Below, in pieces: positions 7,326 through 17,043 of a DNA stretch of 64,000 nucleotides (position 1 is the stretch's first letter; each line of letters starts with the position of its first letter). The stretch spans positions 254,921 through 318,920 of the forward strand of contig NZ_BMBA01000003.1 in assembly GCF_017312485.1 (NCBI RefSeq), read 5' to 3'. The stretch is from Clostridium zeae. Its GTDB lineage: Bacteria; Bacillota; Clostridia; Clostridiales; Clostridiaceae. Made by a program: the position numbers and the translations under genes. The notes under the pieces are model-generated. The model saw only the letters and a list, made by a program, of their open reading frames with translations, made no database searches and was not told where the DNA came from.

Positions 7326-8441
7326 ATGAAAAGACTAATCGTAATTGGAATAAATTATATATCTTTAAAAATACAGCTTTTAATCAACTCCCAAAACTGT
7401 TCAATCGAAGCTTTTGTGTCTGATAACCCAAATAATATAGGCAAACATATTAATAGCATACCAGTAATTCCTCTTAGTGACCTAAATAAATTTAATTATG
7501 ATTATATCATATTAGTTAATGATATGATGTTAGAATCCAATGATAATAAAATATTAAATCTTAATGAATTCATTAGATATTTCTATGACTTTGAAATATA
7601 TCGTTCATTTTTTCAGTACGAGGAAAAGAAAAAAAACTTGCATGCATTTATTACTGGTCTATCATTTGCAGAAGTAGGAATAAACGCTAATGAATTTCCA
7701 TTCTCTACTGTAAACTTTGCTAATTCCAGCCAAGATTTATACTTTGATTATAATATTGCCAAGTATATATTCAGTAATAAGAATTACTGCAAAAATATTG
7801 AATATTGTTTTATTGGTCTATCGTATTACAGTTTTAATTATGATCTCTCTAAATCTAGTTTAAAAGAGAGAGTTTGGTTTTATTATCCTTTTTTAAAAAC
7901 TCTTCATAATTATACTGATACCAATAATATCCTCAATAAACTCACCTTGTTTGAAAGTATAGAGAGAGAAGTCTTAACAAATAACTTTAAATCCACTCTA
8001 TTTCAGCTACTTGCCACTATTAATGAAGCTAACTGGGATAAGTTTGTTAGTGGAGTATTCTCAGCCAGCAAAAAAGATGAAGGAATCAGACTGGCGTTAA
8101 AAGATTCAAAAAAGAATTTCCCTCTAACTGTTCAAGAAAATATATCTATATTAAATGAATATATAAAACTGTTGAAGGTGAATAATGTTACTCCAATAAT
8201 AGTAATATGTCCAACAACTAATTACTATTATGATAATATATCTTCAAACATCAAAAAAGCATTCAATCAAATCTTGAGTTATTTTAAAGATACCGAACAA
8301 GTAACAATTATTGATTATTTTGAATCTAACTTTTTTGATTATATCGATTTCTATGATGCCACGCACCTAAATAAGCATGGCTCTAAAAAATTTACTAATT
8401 TATTAATTGAGGAAATCTCTAAAATACAAAGTTTAGTCTAA
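7326..8441 (+). CDS. Rossmann-like N-domain plus SGNH/DltD-like hydrolase fusion
   Basis: This 371-residue protein has no signal peptide. Residues 1-80 (RLIVIGIN, then IEAFVSDNPNNIGKHI and DYIILVND) look like a nucleotide-binding Rossmann or PglD-N type domain. The remainder is SGNH-like. ITGLSFAEVGIN may supply block I. Near the C-terminus, YDATHLNKHGSKKF carries the Asp-x-x-His pair of SGNH/DltD-type esterases. The ribosome binding site is weak (AAGG). Similar fusions are found next to polysaccharide genes in clostridia, but no glycan cluster is visible here. Substrate and role are unknown. It sits in the accessory left arm of the window. Confidence 0.5.
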   Translation: MKRLIVIGINYISLKIQLLINSQNCSIEAFVSDNPNNIGKHINSIPVIPLSDLNKFNYDYIILVNDMMLESNDNKILNLNEFIRYFYDFEIYRSFFQYEEKKKNLHAFITGLSFAEVGINANEFPFSTVNFANSSQDLYFDYNIAKYIFSNKNYCKNIEYCFIGLSYYSFNYDLSKSSLKERVWFYYPFLKTLHNYTDTNNILNKLTLFESIEREVLTNNFKSTLFQLLATINEANWDKFVSGVFSASKKDEGIRLALKDSKKNFPLTVQENISILNEYIKLLKVNNVTPIIVICPTTNYYYDNISSNIKKAFNQILSYFKDTEQVTIIDYFESNFFDYIDFYDATHLNKHGSKKFTNLLIEEISKIQSLV

Positions 8442-8465
8442 TATAATTTATAAGATAATTTATGT

Positions 8466-8563
8466 GAGGCTGCGAAAAAAAGCTATTATATAGGTTTCTC
8501 TACACCTCACGTGGGTGCCATAAGATGCCCACGAAAAAGAATAGCTATATTTTTCACATCCTC
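8466..8563. repeat. 98-bp imperfect inverted repeat containing nested hairpins
   Basis: The left arm (8466-8487, starting GAGGCTGCG) and the right arm (8540-8563, ending CACATCCTC) are imperfect reverse complements of about 24 nt. Between them lie an inner GTGAGG...CCTCAC pairing and a GTGGG...CCCAC hairpin. No coding frame is present. It lies between convergent genes and could be a structured RNA, a bidirectional terminator or a small mobile hairpin. Confidence 0.5.
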
Positions 8564-8667
8564 CTATAAACAAAAGACTTATTATTAATTTAAATCTAGT
8601 CTATTATTCTTATAGCGCTACCTTAGAAGCTATAATCGAATAGCATTTTCACGATTTAATTGTTGTC

Positions 8668-9381
8668 TTATCTCCAAATCACATTTTTCTTTTTCATTTC
8701 GATAACTAATATATGAGATTTCTCTGTAGCCTTAATCTTTACATCTTCTTCAACAATCTCAGCTGCATCTCTTTGATTAAGCTCTGTACCATTCACTGTA
8801 CTTGTTCCTTCTATTTGCACCATATATGCCTGTCTTTTGTTCCCTACTACGAAGTCAATCTCTTTACCTTCCTCTAGTTCAAGTGCATAGAAGTTTATGT
8901 CTTGATTTACTTTTATAGGTGCATCTCCTTCTTTAGAAGAAACAAAGTTGAACCATTTATTTTTTCTTTCTTCCCATGCAAACTTAAAATCTCCATATTG
9001 AGGAGTATGATTTTTCTTATCAGGTAAAACCCAAATTTGAAGGAACCTTGCAGTTACATCTCCTTTGTTGTGCTCACTATGATAAACGCCTGTTCCAGCA
9101 CTCATATATTGAACCTGACCTCTTCCTATTACTCCCTTGCTTCCCATTGAGTCCTCGTGTGTAAGTTCTCCTTCTATTCCATAGGATATAATCTCCATAT
9201 CCTTATGTGGATGCATATCAAAACCTGTATGAGGCTTAATCAAATCATCATTTATCACTCTTAAGTCTCCGAAACTAATGTTTTCTACATTAAAGTAATC
9301 TGCAAAAGAAAAGTGGAATAAGCTCTCAAGCCATCCATTCTTACTCTGTCCCATATCACTACTTTTAATTTTTCTTATCAT
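8668..9381 (-). CDS. pirin family protein (YhhW-like bicupin)
   Basis: This 237-residue two-cupin protein has the start at 9381 after GAGG; a GTG three codons upstream overlaps that ribosome binding site. The N-terminal cupin shows PHTGFDMHPHKDMEIISY, the metal-binding His cluster of pirins, and YHSEHN supplies further ligands. The C-terminal cupin is degenerate. Pirins of this group include YhhW, which has quercetinase activity in vitro; the physiological role is generally unknown. It stands alone on the minus strand, converging with the SGNH gene across the 8466-8563 inverted repeat. Confidence 0.85.
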   Translation of the reverse strand: MIRKIKSSDMGQSKNGWLESLFHFSFADYFNVENISFGDLRVINDDLIKPHTGFDMHPHKDMEIISYGIEGELTHEDSMGSKGVIGRGQVQYMSAGTGVYHSEHNKGDVTARFLQIWVLPDKKNHTPQYGDFKFAWEERKNKWFNFVSSKEGDAPIKVNQDINFYALELEEGKEIDFVVGNKRQAYMVQIEGTSTVNGTELNQRDAAEIVEEDVKIKATEKSHILVIEMKKKNVIWR

Positions 9382-9649
9382 ATTCTTCACCTCTATATAA
9401 AATATACTTAATTACTTTTAATAACTTTATAACTTCATCATACATTAACATTTTATTGTTGTCAATAACAATTATCAGTAAGTATTTGTTATTATAAATG
9501 CTATATCTTATAAAACTTATCAAAGCATTTAATATATAAATTCATAAGTGCAAAAATACAAACTCCACTTATTTGTTCATTCTTAGCTTAACCACTAATA
9601 AAAATTAAATTATAAATTATTTCATAAGCATAATAGGAGCTATTATATG

Positions 9650-9666
9650 GTAACCAATTTGGTTAC
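9650..9666. promoter_or_regulatory. 17-bp perfect palindrome upstream of hydE promoter
   Basis: GTAACCAATTTGGTTAC is two 7-bp arms around ATT. It lies just upstream of a candidate promoter (TTTCAA at 9678-9683, TATAAT at 9700-9705, 16-bp spacer), a position suited to an activator, or to a repressor covering the -35 region. The rest of the 9382-9743 gap shows no gene. Confidence 0.55.
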
Positions 9667-9677
9667 AAACTTTCTCT

Positions 9678-9705
9678 TTCAAAAAGCCTACTTAAATAGT
9701 ATAAT
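9678..9705 (+). promoter_or_regulatory. candidate hydE promoter
   Basis: TTTCAA and TATAAT are 16 bp apart, 38 bp before the hydE start codon. The -10 is perfect and the -35 is weak, in line with activator dependence through the adjacent palindrome. Confidence 0.5.
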
Positions 9706-9743
9706 TATTACGAATATCAAAGGTCCGTTTTTAGGAGGAGTTT

Positions 9744-10805
9744 ATGGATAAACTAATGGAGTTAGTACAAAAAGCTAAAGAAACTCATTGTCTTACAAAG
9801 GATGAGTTAGTTGAACTTTTAAAAAATGACGAAATAAATGAAGCAATATATAAAGCAGCTGATGAAGTTCGAGAAGAATATCGTGGAAACGAAGTTCTTT
9901 TAAGAGGACTTATAGAATTTACTAACATATGCAAGAGAAACTGCATGTATTGTGGACTTAGACGAGATAATAAAAACATTGAAAGATATAGATTATCTGA
10001 AGAAGAAATCTTAGATTTTGCCACTAAAGCAGTTGGTTATGGTTATAAGAATTTAGTTCTTCAAGGTGGAGAAGATGATTACTTTACTATAGATAGAATG
10101 TCTAGCATAATAAGAAAGATAAAAGCACTAGGTGTTACTCTTACTATAAGTATAGGTGAAAAAACTTACGAAGAATACAAAGCGCTAAGAGAAGCTGGTG
10201 CAGATAGATATCTACTTAGAATAGAAACTACTGATGAGGATTTATATCATGAACTTGATCCTGGTATGAGTCATGCTGAAAGAAAAAGATGTCTTAGAGA
10301 TTTAAAGAGCTTAGGTTATGAAGTAGGTTGTGGTTCATTAGTTGGACTTCCTAACCAAACAATTGAATCTATAGCAGATGATCTTCTATTCTTCAAAGAA
10401 ATAGATGCTAATATGATCGGTATTGGTCCATTTATACCAAATGGAGATACTCCGCTGGCAGATTGTGCTGGTGGTGACTTCCACATGTCGATTAAAGTTA
10501 TGGCCTTAACTAGACTTCTTATGCCTGGTATAAGAATTACTGCAACTACTGCTATGGAAACTCTCAATAAAAATGGTAGAGTCATAGCCCTTGAAAGTGG
10601 TGCCAATGTTGTAATGCCTAATGTTACTGAAGGTGATTATAGAAGACTTTATGCCTTATATCCAGGAAAGATATGTATAAATGATACTCCTGCTCACTGT
10701 AGAAGTTGTATTTCTGGAAAGATTAAATCTCTTGGCAGAACAGTATCTGATATATCAAATGATGGGTCAATCCTTACTATTGAAAAAACTAACATTAGTT
10801 CTTAA
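9744..10805 (+). CDS. hydE: [FeFe]-hydrogenase H-cluster radical SAM maturase HydE
   Basis: HydE helps assemble the 2Fe subcluster of [FeFe]-hydrogenase, acting in the cytosol with HydG and HydF. This 353-residue protein has the usual family length. Cys63, Cys67 and Cys70 (CKRNCMYC) bind the SAM-coordinating [4Fe-4S] cluster. Cys311, Cys319 and Cys322 near the C-terminus match the accessory cluster positions of the Thermotoga enzyme. The ribosome binding site is AGGAGG. No hydF, hydG or hydrogenase gene is adjacent, so it is encoded alone here. A palindrome upstream suggests specific control. It marks an anaerobic, hydrogen-metabolising host. Confidence 0.95.
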   Translation: MDKLMELVQKAKETHCLTKDELVELLKNDEINEAIYKAADEVREEYRGNEVLLRGLIEFTNICKRNCMYCGLRRDNKNIERYRLSEEEILDFATKAVGYGYKNLVLQGGEDDYFTIDRMSSIIRKIKALGVTLTISIGEKTYEEYKALREAGADRYLLRIETTDEDLYHELDPGMSHAERKRCLRDLKSLGYEVGCGSLVGLPNQTIESIADDLLFFKEIDANMIGIGPFIPNGDTPLADCAGGDFHMSIKVMALTRLLMPGIRITATTAMETLNKNGRVIALESGANVVMPNVTEGDYRRLYALYPGKICINDTPAHCRSCISGKIKSLGRTVSDISNDGSILTIEKTNISS

Positions 10806-10842
10806 TTTAGGACATCTATATAAAGTCCGCATATGACTTACA

Positions 10843-10880
10843 GAAACCAGCTTGAGATTAGATCAAGCTGGTTTCTTATT
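10843..10880 (+). terminator. intrinsic terminator after hydE
   Basis: GAAACCAGCTTGA and TCAAGCTGGTTTC form a 13-bp stem, followed by a T-rich tail. Confidence 0.8.
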
Positions 10881-10908
10881 TATTTTAATGCTATGTTTAA
10901 GATTATTA

Positions 10909-11109
10909 TTGAAATTAAGTGGTTATGCAGGAGATGCTCTTTGAGCGAGCTTATTAGAATTAAATGATTTTTTCAGATGGAATGGCGTAAGGAAACTGTA
11001 CTGTTCGAACGTAGTGAGTTTACAGTTTTAGCCATGGAATATGACAAAATCATATTAATTCTTTGCGTAAGCTCATTAAAGCATTGGATGCGTGACCACT
11101 TAATTTCAA
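10909..11109. repeat. MITE-like ~200-bp palindromic repeat, copy A (full length)
   Basis: Terminal inverted repeats TTGAAATTAAGTGGTTA (left) and its near complement ending in TTTCAA (right) enclose an interior that is itself largely self-complementary: GAATTAAATGATTTT pairs with AAAATCATATTAATTC, and AAACTGTA with TACAGTTT. The whole element can fold into one long hairpin. Copies B (17044) and C (23398) have the same length and sequence plan. No transposase is encoded. Confidence 0.85.
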
Positions 11110-11124
11110 CATCGCTTACACACG

Positions 11125-13287
11125 CTACAATTTAAACTTCTCTATTACTTCTCTTAAGCTTTCAGCTTGTCCGTTTAAATCTAACGCTAATTCATTAATT
11201 TTCTTATTATCCAAAGCTTCATCTTCTATTACTGCTGTTACCTCTTCTGTAGCTGCAGTATTCTGCTGTGAAATAGCCGCAATATTGCCTATAGCCATAT
11301 TCAAACTATTCTTTCCTTCGTCTATATTTCTTACAGAAGTCATTGATTGCTCTATTGCAGCAGATACTTCTCCAAAGGTCTTTTCTAACTCACTAAAGGA
11401 TACTATAGTTGATTTAACCTGTAACTGCTCCTTTTCAAAAGCTTCTTTTGCACTGTCCGCAATTATCATTGAATCATTAATAGCTGAATTTACATCTCCA
11501 ATTATATTTTTTATTTCTAATGAAGCCTTTTGAGATTGCTCTGCTAGCTTTCTTATCTCATTTGCTACAACTGAAAATCCTTTTCCAGCTTCTCCTGCTC
11601 TTGCTGCCTCAATAGAAGCATTTAATGATAAAAGATTCGTTTGGCTAGTTATGCTATTTATCTCGTTCAGTATCTTTAAGATTAACTGAGTGCTATTGGT
11701 TAACTTATTTATTGTACTTGCTACTTCAGTCATAGCCTGAGAATTTTCTTTTGAGGTTTCATGTAGTTCATTTATATCTTTCGTATTATTTTTTATAGCA
11801 TTTATGGCATTTTCTTTTGCATCATTAAGGGTTCCTAATACTTCAGTGGTGTACTTAAGCTGGTCATCTAGGTCTGTATTTATAGATGCACAGTTCATAG
11901 TATCTTCTGCCTGTTTAGACGATCCTATTGATATTTCTTGTATATTTCTAACAACATCCTCTGACTTTTCATTTATGCTATTTGAAACCTCTAAAAGATG
12001 AGATGAAATAGATGCTGTTTCATCTGCTAATATTGCAGTGTTTGTTAATGCACCTTTCAGCCTTGCCACCATATTGTTAAAGTTAATGGATAACTCGTTT
12101 AATTCTTTTATCTTGTACTTCTTATCAGATATAACCGTAAAATCACAATTAGAAACCTTTGTAACTAATGATATAAAATTCTTTATTGGCACAGTGATTT
12201 GCATGGATATTGGAATAGATGCTAATGCTGCTAAAAACAAACATACTACTAGTATCATTAAGGAATATCTGCCTACATGTAGAGCAGTACTATATAGTTC
12301 ACTTGTAGGTATTAAAGCTACATACTTCCATCCAGTCTCTGATAAAGTAGAATATGCTATGTAATAAGATTGTCCACTTATTTTCTCCGTAAGTTCTCCT
12401 TCTTGCTTGTCCTTTATAGAAGAATAAAAAGCCTCATTATACTTCTCTCCCAAGCTTACTTGAGTATTTCCTCCAATTAATTGTCCTTTTTCATCGACTA
12501 TTATTACCTTACCATTGTCCCCTATATTGATGTCTTCCATGGCTTTTTTAAATATACTATCTGCTACATTTATTTGAAGCACCCCAAGCTGCTTGCTTGA
12601 AACACCATTATTTACTGACTTGATGTAACTTAATTTCTTTTCTCCATCTTGATCTGTAACCGCCCAGAAGCCCTTACCTGGTTCATCTATAGCTTTTTTA
12701 TACCACTCTGTTTTCTTAGCTTCTTCTCCTATTTTTTGTGAAGAATCTTCAAACACCTCGTTTTTAGTGTTAATTGACAATCCGTCATTGTCTTTATATA
12801 AATATATACTATCTAATACTCCACTATTATTAAGACCTATGATTTTTTGAAGATTCTGTTTAGCATCTGATGCTTTACTTATAACCTGATCTCTTTCACT
12901 GCTTGAGAAACTCATGGCATCAGTAATATTGGCATTGGATAATATCTGAAACGATATTTGATCTGAAAAATCACTTATAAGTCTTACATAATGTTTGTTC
13001 TGATTTAAAATATGATCTGTAGATGCCTTAAACTCTTTAGTCATACTACTTGACATAACTACAAAATTAAACGAAGTAGTAATTATCATAACAACTAATA
13101 CTAGAGTTACAAAGGCGATAACTAATCTTCCAAGTAAGCTTTTTATGCTAAAGATATCCTTAATAAAAACGTTATCATTATGCTTATTGCTAAGTTTGGT
13201 TGAAAACCAACCGATTAAACTTTTAGATTTAGTAGATGGTTCTAAATCCTTCTTTTTTCCCTTATTCTTAAGCCTCTTTTTAACCAT
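11125..13287 (-). CDS. methyl-accepting chemotaxis protein, dCache-type sensor
   Basis: This 720-residue transmembrane chemoreceptor has a Lys-rich cytosolic N-tail (residues 1-45), transmembrane helix 1 at ~52-80, an extracytoplasmic sensor of ~250 residues with dCache-like features, transmembrane helix 2 at ~335-360, a HAMP segment and a long signalling domain. The hairpin tip contains [20 protein letters not shown], the invariant CheA/CheW-contact region. The unusually long N-tail is uncommon for this family. A MalR-like operator (GCAATCGTTTGC) lies 24-35 bp upstream of the start, as in front of the amylopullulanase gene. The receptor may therefore be induced with maltodextrin use and sense its products (inference). 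Confidence 0.92.
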   Translation of the reverse strand: MVKKRLKNKGKKKDLEPSTKSKSLIGWFSTKLSNKHNDNVFIKDIFSIKSLLGRLVIAFVTLVLVVMIITTSFNFVVMSSSMTKEFKASTDHILNQNKHYVRLISDFSDQISFQILSNANITDAMSFSSSERDQVISKASDAKQNLQKIIGLNNSGVLDSIYLYKDNDGLSINTKNEVFEDSSQKIGEEAKKTEWYKKAIDEPGKGFWAVTDQDGEKKLSYIKSVNNGVSSKQLGVLQINVADSIFKKAMEDINIGDNGKVIIVDEKGQLIGGNTQVSLGEKYNEAFYSSIKDKQEGELTEKISGQSYYIAYSTLSETGWKYVALIPTSELYSTALHVGRYSLMILVVCLFLAALASIPISMQITVPIKNFISLVTKVSNCDFTVISDKKYKIKELNELSINFNNMVARLKGALTNTAILADETASISSHLLEVSNSINEKSEDVVRNIQEISIGSSKQAEDTMNCASINTDLDDQLKYTTEVLGTLNDAKENAINAIKNNTKDINELHETSKENSQAMTEVASTINKLTNSTQLILKILNEINSITSQTNLLSLNASIEAARAGEAGKGFSVVANEIRKLAEQSQKASLEIKNIIGDVNSAINDSMIIADSAKEAFEKEQLQVKSTIVSFSELEKTFGEVSAAIEQSMTSVRNIDEGKNSLNMAIGNIAAISQQNTAATEEVTAVIEDEALDNKKINELALDLNGQAESLREVIEKFKL

Positions 13288-13310
13288 ACATCTTCCTCCT
13301 CTTTATTAGG

Positions 13311-13322
13311 GCAATCGTTTGC
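13311..13322. promoter_or_regulatory. MalR/LacI-family-like operator upstream of the chemoreceptor
   Basis: GCAATCGTTTGC matches the GCAANCGNTTGC pattern of MalR-type regulators and recurs upstream of the amylopullulanase gene (33084-33120). Confidence 0.6.
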
Positions 13323-13373
13323 ACAACAATGTGCAATTAAGACATCTATATTTATATCTAATCACTTATTGAC

Positions 13374-13413
13374 AAAAAAGTCAACTTACATCCATTAGTA
13401 AGTTGACTTTTTT
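13374..13413 (-). terminator. terminator of the ABC-2 exporter operon
   Basis: A 16-bp stem (GTCAACTTAC and GTAAGTTGAC flanked by A/T runs) gives a U-tract on the minus strand. Confidence 0.8.
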
Positions 13414-13468
13414 CTAAATATTTTTAAATAGGTTAAGCTTTTCATAATATATTTTCACAAATTATATC

Positions 13469-14614
13469 TTAGCCCATCGAACTCATTGCTTTTTGACTAT
13501 GTCTCATTCTGTATGCAGCTATTAGCAAGAAAGCTACTGAGAATAACAGAAGAACAACAAAATTTAGTCTGATATCACTTAAACTATTACCATTTTGAAG
13601 CTTTTGTATTCCATCAATAACCCATCTTTGAGGGGTAAAAAAGGATATTTTCTGAACTGTATCAGGCAATAATTTTGCTGGAACAAAGCATCCAGAAAAC
13701 ATAGCAGTTGCTGTAACTATTAAGCCGGTAAAGGTAGAGAAACTCTGAGATTCATTAAACAATGCTACACATAACATACCGAAAGCAACGGTTACTATTG
13801 ATATCATAATTAAAAGCAAGAACATTGGTAATAAATCAACGCCTGTTTCTATTTTAAAGACATATTTTAATGAAACTAAGATTACCACCACTTGAAGTGC
13901 TAAGAATATTACATTAGACAATATATTGGCAAAAGTATATTTTATAGAGGATACTGGAGCTACAAATATTCTTGAATAGGTATTCTCCTTCTTTTCCTGT
14001 AGTGTTAGTCCTGATATCATTATAGATCTTAACATCATATAATATATCATAAACCCAATACTTGCCTCTGTTACAGCCAATCCATCACCTTTATCCTTTA
14101 GCGGAGTCTTTTCAATCTTTATAGATCCATTTTTGTACTCTTCTAACATCTTATAAAATTTATCCTTATCTCCAGAAGAGGCTTTTCCTAAATCAGAAAT
14201 ATTTTTAGTTTGAAAATCTAATACTCCTTTTAAGCTATCTGTGAAGCTATTTGCCTTTGATGAATAAATTTCTGCTCCAGTAGTATTTCCAGACATAATA
14301 TCATTTTCAAAACCCTTAGGTATTGATATGGCTAAAATTATATCGTTCTGAGTTAGTTTTTCTTTTATATCCTTCTCATCCTTTACTGTAACTATGTCTA
14401 CCTGCGTCATATTCTTCACATTCTCTATTACTTGGCTTGATACTTTAGTGCTATCATTATCTATGATACCTACTCTTATTACACCTTGAGATACAGTATA
14501 TAATTTCATAAATACCAATATTACAAGCACTGGTACTAAAAGCTGCATTAATGCTTTTGGAGAATCAAAAATTAATTTCAAGTTTTTCTTTACTAAAACC
14601 AAAATCTCATTCAT
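13469..14614 (-). CDS. ABC-2 type transporter permease
   Basis: This 381-residue membrane protein has one N-terminal transmembrane helix (residues ~20-38), a large extracytoplasmic domain (~40-180) and five helices in the C-terminal half, the ABC2_membrane_3 (YhgE/DrrB-like) layout. It is the third gene of an operon with a second permease (1 bp between them) and the ATPase. The two permeases probably pair as a heterodimer. Such systems export drugs, antimicrobial peptides or lipids. The NarL-type two-component system just upstream suggests induction by an envelope-active compound. The substrate is unknown. Confidence 0.88.
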   Translation of the reverse strand: MNEILVLVKKNLKLIFDSPKALMQLLVPVLVILVFMKLYTVSQGVIRVGIIDNDSTKVSSQVIENVKNMTQVDIVTVKDEKDIKEKLTQNDIILAISIPKGFENDIMSGNTTGAEIYSSKANSFTDSLKGVLDFQTKNISDLGKASSGDKDKFYKMLEEYKNGSIKIEKTPLKDKGDGLAVTEASIGFMIYYMMLRSIMISGLTLQEKKENTYSRIFVAPVSSIKYTFANILSNVIFLALQVVVILVSLKYVFKIETGVDLLPMFLLLIMISIVTVAFGMLCVALFNESQSFSTFTGLIVTATAMFSGCFVPAKLLPDTVQKISFFTPQRWVIDGIQKLQNGNSLSDIRLNFVVLLLFSVAFLLIAAYRMRHSQKAMSSMG

Positions 14615-14615
14615 T

Positions 14616-15734
14616 TTAAGCTTCCTCTCTTCTCATAATAAATGGTAGTGCCATAAATAAGACTGATAATGATAAGCATATCAATAATGTGGTGTTGAAT
14701 TTGGAAAAATCATTATTAAACGCTATATTAATAATAGTTCTATTTACCCATCTAACTGGTGATAGCTTTGTTGCTATAGCTAATGCCCCAGTAACATTTT
14801 CGCTTATATAAACATATCCTCCACCAAGGAATGTTAAAGCTGGAATTATAACAACATTTAAAAGCATTTGACCAGTTTTTTCATCTTTAACTATGAATCC
14901 GAGACATACACCTAAGGATGATGAAAATAAATTTAAAGCTAGCATTACTACTAAGATGCTTAGAAGATGAGCTCCCCAGTAGACTTTCAAAGCGAAGGTA
15001 GCAAATAAAAATGCAGGTATCAGTGTTACAATGGTTATAATGAAGGTTGCTATTATTTTAGTAAATACATACTCACCTCTAGATACTCCAGATACAATAG
15101 TCCTTCCCTCTATCTTCATGTCTCTTGCTTTAATTACCATAAAGTACCCAAACATTCCACCATATAATATCATCATTGTTATTTCAACCACTCCATAGTA
15201 ATCAAAGGATCTAGTCTGTCTGCCTATGGATACAGTATTCACTTTTGTATAGCTCTTGGAAAAATCATCATCCACTAATTTTATGTTTTGTGGAGCAAGT
15301 TTTACTATAGCGCCATACACACCATATCTTTCTACTATCCCCTGTAGGCCACCCATGACAATATTTACTGAAATATTATCTTTTTCATTTTTATAAACTT
15401 GTATTTTATCACTTTGAAGCTCTACTAATATATTATCAGAGTTCTTCCTTACTATATCCTTAGCTTCATCTATATTACTGATTTCTTTAAAAGTTACTTT
15501 ACCATCTTTTTGCTCTTCTTTAAATCTATCAAATATATCTTTAGTATCTTTCGAACTATTATCTACATAAACTATACTCATTTTATTTAAGTCAACTGTA
15601 CTATCAAAGGCATTGGCTAATGCACTTCCAAGTATCACCATAAAAACTATTGGAAATACTAACATTGACACTATACCAGATCTTTCTTTGATGGAATACA
15701 ATATAGAATACCCTACATGCTTTAAAATCCTCAT
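14616..15734 (-). CDS. ABC-2 type transporter permease
   Basis: This 372-residue paralogue of the next permease has the same layout: one N-terminal helix (MVFPIVFMVILGSALANAF), an extracytoplasmic domain to about residue 170, then five helices. The start has AGGAGG at good spacing. It lies 11 bp after the ATPase gene and 1 bp before the other permease gene, a tight operon. Confidence 0.88.
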   Translation of the reverse strand: MRILKHVGYSILYSIKERSGIVSMLVFPIVFMVILGSALANAFDSTVDLNKMSIVYVDNSSKDTKDIFDRFKEEQKDGKVTFKEISNIDEAKDIVRKNSDNILVELQSDKIQVYKNEKDNISVNIVMGGLQGIVERYGVYGAIVKLAPQNIKLVDDDFSKSYTKVNTVSIGRQTRSFDYYGVVEITMMILYGGMFGYFMVIKARDMKIEGRTIVSGVSRGEYVFTKIIATFIITIVTLIPAFLFATFALKVYWGAHLLSILVVMLALNLFSSSLGVCLGFIVKDEKTGQMLLNVVIIPALTFLGGGYVYISENVTGALAIATKLSPVRWVNRTIINIAFNNDFSKFNTTLLICLSLSVLFMALPFIMRREEA

Positions 15735-15745
15735 GATATTTCCTC

Positions 15746-16681
15746 CTAATCTCTAAGCTTTCTACCTGTAAGACTTAAAAATACAGTTTCTAAATTTATC
15801 TTTTTATACTCTATATTTCTTATTAACATATCTTTGCTGCTAAAATAGCTGATTATCTTATCTAAGTTATTTATTTCTCTTACTGAATTTATAGTTATAT
15901 TTTCATCATTTATTTCAAAGCCTTTAACACCTGGTATCTCTTTCAGTTCTTTCTCAACTAGTTTCTCTATACCTTCAACTTGAATCTCAAGACTTTGAGT
16001 ATCTGATACTATAGATATTAAAGCTTCCTTGGTCCCTTCAGCAATTACCTTACCATGGTCCATAATCACTATTCTAGAACACAGCTCTTCAACTTCTTCC
16101 ATGTAGTGTGAAGTATATATAACAGTACATCCTTGTCTGTTTAATTCTTTAACAGATCTTAGTATATGATTTCTTGATTGAGGATCTATTCCTACGGTAG
16201 GTTCATCCATTATTATTAGCTTAGGTTTATGTGCTATTGCACAGGCTATATTAAGTCTCCTTGCCATACCACCTGAAAATTTCTTTGCTTGAGTCTTCCT
16301 ATGTTCTAAAAGTCCTGTAAATTCTAGTGCCTCTTCTACAGCAGCCTTTAGTTCCTTTCCTTTTAATCCATATAGACCTGCAAAAAAGCTTACATTCTCC
16401 TCTGCACTTAATGCGTTGTAAATAGCAAGACTTTGAGGTACCAACCCTATTTGGTTTTTTATTAATCTTTCATTTGCCTTAAAGTCTTTTCCAAACAGAT
16501 ATATTTCACCTCTACTTGGCTTAAGAAGTCCTGTCATTATATTGATTGTTGTGCTTTTTCCTGCCCCGTTTGGTCCAAGTAGCCCAAATATCTCTCCTTC
16601 TTTAACCTCAAATGAAAGATTGTCCACCGCTACATAATCACCAAATCTTTTAGTTAAATTTTTAATACTTAATAAATTCAT
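15746..16681 (-). CDS. ABC transporter ATP-binding protein (DrrA-like)
   Basis: This 311-residue cytosolic ATPase drives the two ABC-2 permeases downstream. It shows Walker A GLLGPNGAGKSTT, a Q-loop near QIGLVPQ, signature KKFSGGMARRLN, Walker B LIIMDEPTVGID and the H-loop TSHYMEE. The C-terminal ~80 residues form the DUF4162/DrrA-type extension. The start at 16681 follows AGAGGAG; the longer frame would need a TTG overlapping that site. The upstream gap holds a palindromic repeat and the terminator of the sensor operon, so the exporter has its own promoter. Confidence 0.93.
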   Translation of the reverse strand: MNLLSIKNLTKRFGDYVAVDNLSFEVKEGEIFGLLGPNGAGKSTTINIMTGLLKPSRGEIYLFGKDFKANERLIKNQIGLVPQSLAIYNALSAEENVSFFAGLYGLKGKELKAAVEEALEFTGLLEHRKTQAKKFSGGMARRLNIACAIAHKPKLIIMDEPTVGIDPQSRNHILRSVKELNRQGCTVIYTSHYMEEVEELCSRIVIMDHGKVIAEGTKEALISIVSDTQSLEIQVEGIEKLVEKELKEIPGVKGFEINDENITINSVREINNLDKIISYFSSKDMLIRNIEYKKINLETVFLSLTGRKLRD

Positions 16682-16740
16682 TATAATTTCTCCTCTCAAA
16701 ATAACATTTTATTTAAGATCGCTTCACGACTTATAGCTTT

Positions 16741-16825
16741 AGCACTTCGTAATATAGTTTATATTTCTAAATTCTCTGCTCAAAATCCAGCAGAGTTTTA
16801 GAAATAGATTTCGGATCGAAGTGCT
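16741..16825. repeat. double-hairpin repeat (family 2), copy a
   Basis: Outer arms AGCACTTCG and CGAAGTGCT enclose a strong inner stem-loop (CTCTGCT/AGCAGAG within TTTCTAAA/TTTAGAAA), followed by ATAGATTTCGGATCGAAGTG. That trailer is shared with copies near 20300, 21400 and 53300. Confidence 0.75.
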
Positions 16826-16863
16826 AACTCTTTACTTATTTTCTATACTTATATTATAGAAAA

Positions 16864-16892
16864 ACCTTCTCTACTTCATCAGTAGAGAAGGT
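16864..16892 (-). terminator. terminator of the NarL-type two-component operon
   Basis: ACCTTCTCTACT and AGTAGAGAAGGT form a 12-bp stem; on the minus strand it is followed by TTTTTCT. Confidence 0.8.
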
Positions 16893-17043
16893 CATATCTT
16901 CACATGACTTTCGTCATATATATCATTCTTATCTTACATTACTTATATCATAAACAGCTTTACTTCTTGCTATATCTAAAATAAAAGCATTATATTTAGT
17001 GATATCTTTATTTCAGCCAATTTCTTAAGTATAAGCTAGGTTA

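Noticed and set aside
10930-10975. Short coding frame (MSELLELNDFFR-like) inside the 200-bp repeats
   Set aside because: It ends after about a dozen codons, lacks its ATG in copy A and is explained by the self-complementary structure of the repeat.
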